The notes under the pieces: generated by a model | Databases searched by the model: none | What the model was told of the DNA's origin: nothing | Seen by the model: only the letters and a program-made list of their open reading frames with translations | NCBI GenBank assembly: GCA_017412445.1 | Contig: JAFPYA010000070.1 | Coordinates: 1-16,596 of the forward strand | Length of the DNA: 16,596 nt | Direction: 5' to 3' | From: Clostridia bacterium | Lineage (GTDB): Bacteria; Bacillota; Clostridia; Christensenellales; Aristaeellaceae | Program-made: the position numbers and the translations under genes | In this document: positions 12,814 through 16,596 of the stretch, piece by piece | Position numbering within the stretch: the stretch's first letter is position 1 | Layout of the letters: each line of letters begins with the position of its first letter

Positions 12814-13878
12814 TTACTCCGTCACGACCGCTCCGCCGAGGCATTCGTCGTCTTTGTAGAACGCGACGACCTGGCCGGGGGTGACGGCTCTTTGGGGCAC
12901 GGCGTAATCCATGTGCACGTTCGTGCCGTCTACCCTTATGCGCACGTCCTGCAGGGGCTGGCGGTGGCGGAAGCGCGCCTTGCAGATCAGCTCCTCGCCC
13001 GGCTTTACGGGCGGCCCGCCGCTTATCCAGCCCGCGTCCTCGGCCTTGCCTTCTTTGGTGAAAAGCAACTCGCTGTCAGCGCCCTGAGACACGATAAGGC
13101 GGTTGTTTTCGAGGTCCTTTTTTACCACGAACCACCTTTCGCAATTGCCGCGCCCGCCTATGCCGAGGCCGCGCCTCTGGCCCAGGGTGTAGTACATCAG
13201 GCCGTCGTGCCTGCCCACCTTTTCGCCTTCAACGGTGCAAATGTCCCCGGGCTGCGCGGGCAGATAAGTGCTTAAAAACTTTTTGAAATTCCTTTCGCCG
13301 ATAAAGCAGATGCCCGTGGAATCCTTTTTCTGATACACGGGGATGCCCGCCTCTTCGGCGATTTTGCGTATCTCGGGCTTGGTGAAGCCCGTTAGCGGAA
13401 ACATCGCCTTTGAGAGCTGCTGCTGGGTCACCGTGCAAAGAAAGTAGGTCTGATCCTTGTTTTCGTCCTTCGCCCTGAGCAGATGATATTTGCCGTCGCC
13501 CCTTTTCTCCACGCCCGCGAAGTGACCGGTTGCCAGCTTTTCAGCGCCCAGTGACAGCGCAAGCTCGAGCAGAGAGGCGAACTTTATCTCCCTGTTGCAC
13601 ATCACGTCGGGGTTCGGCGTGCGCCCGCGCCTGTACTCCTCGAGGAAGTGGCTGAACACCCTGTCCATGTACTGCTTTGCGAAGGACACGGAGTAGTAGG
13701 GTATGCCTATCACGTCGCACACCGCCCTGACGTCGGCAAAGTCCTGCTCGGAGGTGCAGACGCCGTCCTCCTCCCAGTTGTTCATGAACACGCCGATCAC
13801 ATCGTGTCCCTGCTTTTTGAGCAGGTACGCCGCGACCGAGCTGTCCACGCCGCCGCTCATGCCGACCACTATGCGCAT
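12814..13878 (-). CDS. mnmA: tRNA 2-thiouridine(34) synthase MnmA
   Basis: The product is 354 residues, the normal family length. It adenylates and thiolates U34 of the tRNAs for Glu, Gln and Lys using sulfur relayed by a cysteine desulfurase. The ATP-binding P-loop is GMSGGVDSSVAAYLL (residues 6-20). NPDVMCNREIKF holds the first catalytic Cys (Cys94) and DSTGICFIGERNFKKFL the second (Cys191). GHFAGVE, KDQTYFL and YYTLGQRRGLGIGG complete the signature. The protein ends in the PUA-like beta-barrel with QVVAFY. ATG 13878 on the minus strand has GGAGG seven bases upstream. It is transcribed alone from a promoter divergent from the hydrolase gene and ends at the convergent hairpin 12730-12757. 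Confidence 0.97.
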   Translation of the reverse strand: MRIVVGMSGGVDSSVAAYLLKKQGHDVIGVFMNNWEEDGVCTSEQDFADVRAVCDVIGIPYYSVSFAKQYMDRVFSHFLEEYRRGRTPNPDVMCNREIKFASLLELALSLGAEKLATGHFAGVEKRGDGKYHLLRAKDENKDQTYFLCTVTQQQLSKAMFPLTGFTKPEIRKIAEEAGIPVYQKKDSTGICFIGERNFKKFLSTYLPAQPGDICTVEGEKVGRHDGLMYYTLGQRRGLGIGGRGNCERWFVVKKDLENNRLIVSQGADSELLFTKEGKAEDAGWISGGPPVKPGEELICKARFRHRQPLQDVRIRVDGTNVHMDYAVPQRAVTPGQVVAFYKDDECLGGAVVTE

Positions 13879-13910
13879 AATATGCCTCCGCCTCGTTTCT
13901 TAACGCTTAT

Positions 13911-13937
13911 ATTATAGTTTGCGCGCCCGTTTGTCAA
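13911..13937 (-). promoter_or_regulatory. Promoter of mnmA
   Basis: On the minus strand TTGACA (13932-13937) precedes TATAAT (13911-13916). The 15-bp spacer is short; shifting the -10 to TAATAT two bases downstream gives 17 bp. Either way transcription starts about 25-30 nt before the GGAGG-ATG. Confidence 0.6.
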
Positions 13938-13977
13938 GTTTACTTTTCAGGCTTTTGAAACTTTCCCTCAAAACCAC

Positions 13978-14006
13978 TTGCTTTACACGCCGCGCGGTGG
14001 TATAAT
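13978..14006 (+). promoter_or_regulatory. Promoter of the alpha/beta hydrolase gene
   Basis: TTGCTT (13978-13983), 17 bp, then TATAAT (14001-14006). Initiation near 14013 would place the in-frame GTG at 14012 at or before the transcript start, supporting TTG 14039 as the real start. Confidence 0.6.
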
Positions 14007-14038
14007 GCAAGGTGACGAATTGTGTGGAGGAGACGCTT

Positions 14039-14914
14039 TTGAAGGTACGAGTAAAGACCCAGCGGCTGTGCTTTGACGGCACATATGTGCGCTTCAAGGT
14101 CTACACGCCCGAGGACGGCAAGGTTATGCGCCGCGCGGCCTTCGTGTGCTCGCCCGTGGGCGACGCCGAGAGCTGGGACGCGCTGTGCGGCATACTGGCC
14201 TCTCAGGGCTGCCTTTGCCTTACCTTCGAGCTGCCGGGCTTCGGCCACACGCCCGTCAGGGCGCCTCAGGACAACATAACCCGCGCCTCCATACTCTGGG
14301 GCGTGCTGGACGAGGTGGACATATCCCGCGGCGAGGAAAACTCAAAGTGGCACCTCATCTCCCACGGCAGCGGCTGCGGCGTGACGCTTGAAATGACGCG
14401 CACGGAGCCGGGCAGTGTGCTGTCCCGCGTGTTCATTTCGCCTGTCAGCCACATATTCAATTACAACCGTCGCTCCTACAGCTTAAGCAAGCTGCGCCGC
14501 TGGCTCTATACCAAGCAATATGAACTGTACGAGCGCCATCCCGCGAAGTTCTATAAGCGCATACACAAGCTCTACGGCGAAATGCCCGACGAAAACCGGC
14601 TTGACAAGCTTTCGCGGGAATTCTTCCGCGAAAATCGAATAGATACGCTGTTCGAGCTGTTTGAAAAGGGCTACTGGCTGCATAAAAACAGCCTGTCCGT
14701 GCAAAACCCGCTCATGCTCATCTGGGGCAAAAATGACCCCTTCGGCGACCGCCCCGACGAGCGCCTCATGCAGAGCCTGCCGGACGTGGAGGTGCACTAC
14801 ATAACCAGCGCCCACATGTCCATGGAGACGATGCCGCAGGAGATCAGCGAGTATTTAAAGGGCTGGTTCGACTTCGTGGAGGGCAGAATAAAGAGCCCCG
14901 CGAAAAAGAAGTAG
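14039..14914 (+). CDS. Alpha/beta-hydrolase-fold protein with an atypical nucleophile elbow
   Basis: The product is 291 residues. TTG 14039 is chosen because GGAGGAG (14026-14032) lies six bases upstream and the promoter excludes the in-frame GTG at 14012. The fold is indicated by CLTFELPGFGHTPV (strand and oxyanion region), the elbow-position WHLISHGSGCG, a helical cap (about 140-220), LMLIWGKNDPFGD (acid, Asp233) and a final ITSAHMSMETMP (His259). At the elbow, aligning with the usual GHSxG puts Gly110 where the catalytic Ser should be (S-H-G-S-G), with Ser111 next to it. The enzyme may use the shifted Ser or be non-catalytic. No signal peptide is seen, and the C-terminus is Lys-rich. Substrate unknown. 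It is monocistronic, ended by the hairpin at 14939-14968. Confidence 0.78.
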   Translation: MKVRVKTQRLCFDGTYVRFKVYTPEDGKVMRRAAFVCSPVGDAESWDALCGILASQGCLCLTFELPGFGHTPVRAPQDNITRASILWGVLDEVDISRGEENSKWHLISHGSGCGVTLEMTRTEPGSVLSRVFISPVSHIFNYNRRSYSLSKLRRWLYTKQYELYERHPAKFYKRIHKLYGEMPDENRLDKLSREFFRENRIDTLFELFEKGYWLHKNSLSVQNPLMLIWGKNDPFGDRPDERLMQSLPDVEVHYITSAHMSMETMPQEISEYLKGWFDFVEGRIKSPAKKK

Positions 14915-14938
14915 GCAAATAACAGCAAATAAAACAAA

Positions 14939-14968
14939 GCCGCGCCGGCGTGTGTACGCAGGCGCGGC
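14939..14968. terminator. Convergent terminator between the hydrolase and tadA genes
   Basis: GCCGCGCC (14939-14946) pairs with GGCGCGGC (14961-14968), with an inner GCGT/ACGC stem after one G-A mismatch and a GTGT loop. On the minus strand the hairpin is followed by TTTGTTTTATTTG, a good terminator for the tadA operon. On the plus strand the tail (CGCTTTAT) is weaker. Confidence 0.75.
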
Positions 14969-15009
14969 CGCTTTATGCTAATTGGGACGCAGCTGGCGCG
15001 CTTAACGGC

Positions 15010-15025
15010 AAAGCGCAGGCGCTTT
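15010..15025. terminator. Small hairpin just downstream of tadA
   Basis: AAAGCG (15010-15015) and CGCTTT (15020-15025) form a 6-bp stem with a 4-nt loop, about 20 bp past the tadA stop on the minus strand. A GGGC/GCCC pair (15026-15037) adjoins it. Probably accessory to the stronger hairpin at 14939-14968. Confidence 0.35.
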
Positions 15026-15045
15026 GGGCAGAAGCCCTCGGGAGC

Positions 15046-15507
15046 TCAGCCCTTTTTGCTTCGCATGGCGCTGAAGCACTCTGAAAGCAAGCGCTCGCTT
15101 TCCTCCTTCATGAGGCCGCCGTCCGCGGGGCAGAAGGTATCAAACGCGGGGTCCTCGGTCAGGCGATAGACGCTGCCGCAGCAGCCGTATTTTTTGTCGG
15201 CGGCGGCGTAGACCACGCGCTTTATGCCGCTTAAGGCGATTGCGCCCGCGCACATGGGACAGGGCTCAAGCGTCACGTAGAGCGTCGCGCCTGCCAGCGC
15301 GTGCCTTCCGGCCGCGCTTATGGCCGCGATTTCGGCGTGGCGGGTAATGTCGCCGCTCGCTTCTACGCTGTTGCAGGCTTCGGCGATCACCTCGCCGTTT
15401 TTATCCGCTATAACGCAGCCTACGGGAATTTCCCCCTCCCTGAGCGCCGCTTGCGCCTGGGAGAGGGCGAGAGCCATGTATTTTTTGTCGGCGTCCGAAA
15501 AGCGCAT
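15046..15507 (-). CDS. tadA: TadA-like nucleoside/tRNA adenosine deaminase
   Basis: The product is 153 residues of the cytidine/deoxycytidylate deaminase superfamily. REGEIPVGCVIADKNGEVI, the zinc and catalytic HAE (His57, Glu59) and EPCPMCAGAI (Cys83, Cys86) match TadA, which converts A34 to inosine in tRNA-Arg(ACG). Two positions are off consensus. Arg56 replaces the usual Ala before HAE, and the region after VVYAAADKKYGCCGS has LTEDPAFDTF rather than the Asn-His-containing loop of well-studied TadAs. A related nucleoside or base deaminase is therefore possible. The start codon overlaps the stop of the upstream isomerase gene by 1 bp (TGATG), so translation is coupled. Confidence 0.8.
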   Translation of the reverse strand: MRFSDADKKYMALALSQAQAALREGEIPVGCVIADKNGEVIAEACNSVEASGDITRHAEIAAISAAGRHALAGATLYVTLEPCPMCAGAIALSGIKRVVYAAADKKYGCCGSVYRLTEDPAFDTFCPADGGLMKEESERLLSECFSAMRSKKG

Positions 15508-16292
15508 CAGAGCAGGAAGCCCTGCTTCTTGAGGTACTTGGCGGAGATTTCGAGTTGACCCAGCGGATCGTCCATGTCGGAGGCGTTGTCCTGCTCGACC
15601 TCGGCGTACTTAACGCCGGTCTCCTCGCAGGCCGCCTTTATGGCCGCCCAGTTGAGGTTGCCCTGGCCTATGGGCACCATGGTCTGTACGGGGCTGAAGT
15701 CGGCGCAGCCGCGCATGTCCTTGAAGTGGGTCACGTCCATGCGGCCGTTTACCTTGCGGATCCAGTCCACAGGGTTGGCGCCGCCCGCCTGCACCCAGTA
15801 GCTGTCCAATTCGAACTGCACGTTCTCACCGAATTCATCAAACAGCACGTCCATGCCCATGCTGCCCTCGGAATGGTTGAACTCGAAGGCGTGGTTGTGG
15901 TACACGAACACGAGACCGTGATCCTTGAGCTTCAGCGCGAATTCGTTTGCCTTTTTGGCGAAGGCCTTCCAGCCCGCCAGATCCGCGCGGTACTCGTTGG
16001 GCATCGCGCCCAGACCCGCGTACACGGTGTTCCACAGGTGATGGCGCTTTACCAGCTCGTCAAGCCCCTCCTCGAAGTCCTTCATGCTGTTGTGGGTGAC
16101 CACGCATTTAAGGCCGTACTCGTTGAGCTTGTCGGCGTAGAACTCGCTCTCTATTTCGCGGTTCTGCCCCGAAAGCTGCAGCGTGGTGTAGCCCATCGCC
16201 TTTATGGCCTTGAAGGTCTTGTCGATGCTTTCCTTGTCCTGCATTAAGCAGCGGATGGAGTAAAGCTGCGCGCCAACCAGAAAATCTTTCAT
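15507..16292 (-). CDS. Sugar phosphate isomerase/epimerase-like TIM-barrel protein
   Basis: The product is 261 residues of the xylose-isomerase-like / AP endonuclease 2 barrel superfamily. Support: the N-terminal GAQLYSIRCLM, TLQLSG, CVVTHNSM, VFVYHNHAFEF, FELDSYWVQAGGANPVDW, THFKDM, PIGQGNLNW and YAEVEQDNA. The Glu, Asp and His residues at strand ends are those that normally bind the divalent metal in this superfamily. Members include inosose dehydratases and ketose epimerases, and the substrate cannot be set from the sequence. Start ATG 16292 has AAAGGA about 11 bases upstream. It is cytosolic, without a signal peptide. It lies 59 bp downstream of the C26 hydrolase gene and overlaps tadA. 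Confidence 0.87.
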   Translation of the reverse strand: MKDFLVGAQLYSIRCLMQDKESIDKTFKAIKAMGYTTLQLSGQNREIESEFYADKLNEYGLKCVVTHNSMKDFEEGLDELVKRHHLWNTVYAGLGAMPNEYRADLAGWKAFAKKANEFALKLKDHGLVFVYHNHAFEFNHSEGSMGMDVLFDEFGENVQFELDSYWVQAGGANPVDWIRKVNGRMDVTHFKDMRGCADFSPVQTMVPIGQGNLNWAAIKAACEETGVKYAEVEQDNASDMDDPLGQLEISAKYLKKQGFLL

Positions 16293-16330
16293 ATGAAACC
16301 ATCCTTTCTTCGTTTTGAAGTCGTTATATC

Positions 16331-16347
16331 AGGCGGACGAGCCGCCT
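16331..16347. other. Small stem-loop between the C26 hydrolase and isomerase genes
   Basis: AGGCGG (16331-16336) and CCGCCT (16342-16347) flank ACGAG. No U-run follows on the minus strand, so it is more likely an intra-operon processing or stability hairpin than a terminator. Confidence 0.3.
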
Positions 16348-16351
16348 TGGT

Positions 16352-16596
16352 TCACTTTGCGCCGCACTGACCGCGGCGAAGCTCCACCGCGCCCATGAAG
16401 GCCTTGAATATGCCCTGAGACACGCTGTCTTCGGGTATCATCTCGGGATGCCACTGCACGCCCAGAATGAAATCGCCGGGCGTCGCGCTCTCTATGCCTT
16501 CTACCGTGCCGTCGAGCGCCCTCGCGCACACCTTGAAGCCGGGCGCCACCTCGTCAATGGCCTGATGATGGTAGCTGTTGACCAAAAGCGTTTCGG
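16352..16596 (-). CDS. Gamma-glutamyl-gamma-aminobutyrate hydrolase family (peptidase C26) protein, C-terminal part
   Basis: The minus-strand frame enters from the right edge and ends at TGA (16352-16354), leaving about 81 codons. VNSYHHQAI, then a strand with ARALDGTVEGIE, then FILGVQWHPE are the C-terminal hallmarks of class-I glutamine amidotransferase-like C26 enzymes such as PuuD; the His and Glu of WHPE are the triad partners. The nucleophile Cys is outside the window. Family members hydrolyse gamma-glutamyl amides, for example in putrescine breakdown. Codons before the VNSYHHQ motif stay in frame up to the edge, so the true start lies beyond. The gene is probably first or upstream in the operon with the isomerase and tadA. 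Confidence 0.85.
   Translation of the reverse strand, partial: ETLLVNSYHHQAIDEVAPGFKVCARALDGTVEGIESATPGDFILGVQWHPEMIPEDSVSQGIFKAFMGAVELRRGQCGAK

Noticed and set aside
14012..14038. GTG start for the alpha/beta hydrolase
   Set aside because: It coincides with the predicted transcription start and has no ribosome site; TTG 14039 has a good GGAGGAG.
15555..16247. Plus-strand open frame opposite the sugar isomerase-like gene
   Set aside because: The minus-strand frame has superfamily motifs and couples to tadA; the opposite frame has low-complexity His/Val composition.
1..16596. CRISPR array, tRNA/rRNA genes, insertion sequences or phage genes
   Set aside because: I saw no regularly spaced direct repeats, cloverleaf-like segments, transposase or integrase motifs, or terminal inverted repeats.

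Overview
The window is a dense, GC-rich bacterial chromosome segment. Sigma-A-like promoters (TTGATA-N17-TATAAT and similar), strong AGGAGG ribosome-binding sites, TTG starts and gene families such as XpaC/TelA, PepT, MnmA and the ParB-like/BMP fusion point to a Firmicute, most likely an anaerobic Clostridia member with a fairly high-GC genome. The heavy use of ATA for Ile is notable. I cannot name the species. I see no tRNA, rRNA, CRISPR array, insertion sequence or phage gene.

Layout. (1) Bases 1-125 carry the start of a minus-strand DtxR/MntR-like metal-dependent repressor. It has a clear promoter and a 20-bp inverted repeat just downstream of it, which suggests autoregulation. (2) Bases 410-5579 are a plus-strand block: exodeoxyribonuclease III, XpaC, TelA, then a strong hairpin, then a divergent LemA-like membrane protein, a TPM-domain lipoprotein with an Arg/Ser/Gly-rich tail, and a protein that looks like a tandem L-rhamnose mutarotase fold. 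The XpaC/TelA and LemA/TPM pairs are envelope or stress-associated modules; here they sit behind a DNA-repair gene that overlaps xpaC by 4 bp.

(3) Bases 5580-5721 are an intergenic region with three successive hairpins. They are followed by a tight four-gene run (5722-9926): a PepT-like peptidase with an altered active-site motif, an exported seven-repeat RCC1-like propeller, a signal-less GH26 glycosidase, and a uroporphyrinogen decarboxylase/methyltransferase superfamily protein. (4) Bases 9927-12693 hold a separate promoter and structured leader, then a cytosolic fusion of a ParB/sulfiredoxin-like domain to a BMP/PnrA-type ligand-binding domain, and a small calcineurin-like phosphoesterase.

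(5) Bases 12694-14968 hold a convergent terminator, minus-strand mnmA, a divergent promoter region, and a plus-strand alpha/beta hydrolase with a degenerate nucleophile elbow, ended by another convergent hairpin. (6) Bases 15046-16596 are a minus-strand operon: the C-terminal end of a class-C26 glutamine amidotransferase-like hydrolase, a sugar phosphate isomerase/epimerase-like TIM barrel, and a TadA-like deaminase.

The most unusual items are the ParB-like/BMP fusion, the exported RCC1 propeller in an operon with a cytosolic GH26 and a UroD-like protein, the PepT and hydrolase active-site departures, and the TPM lipoprotein with a probably cytoplasmic basic tail.
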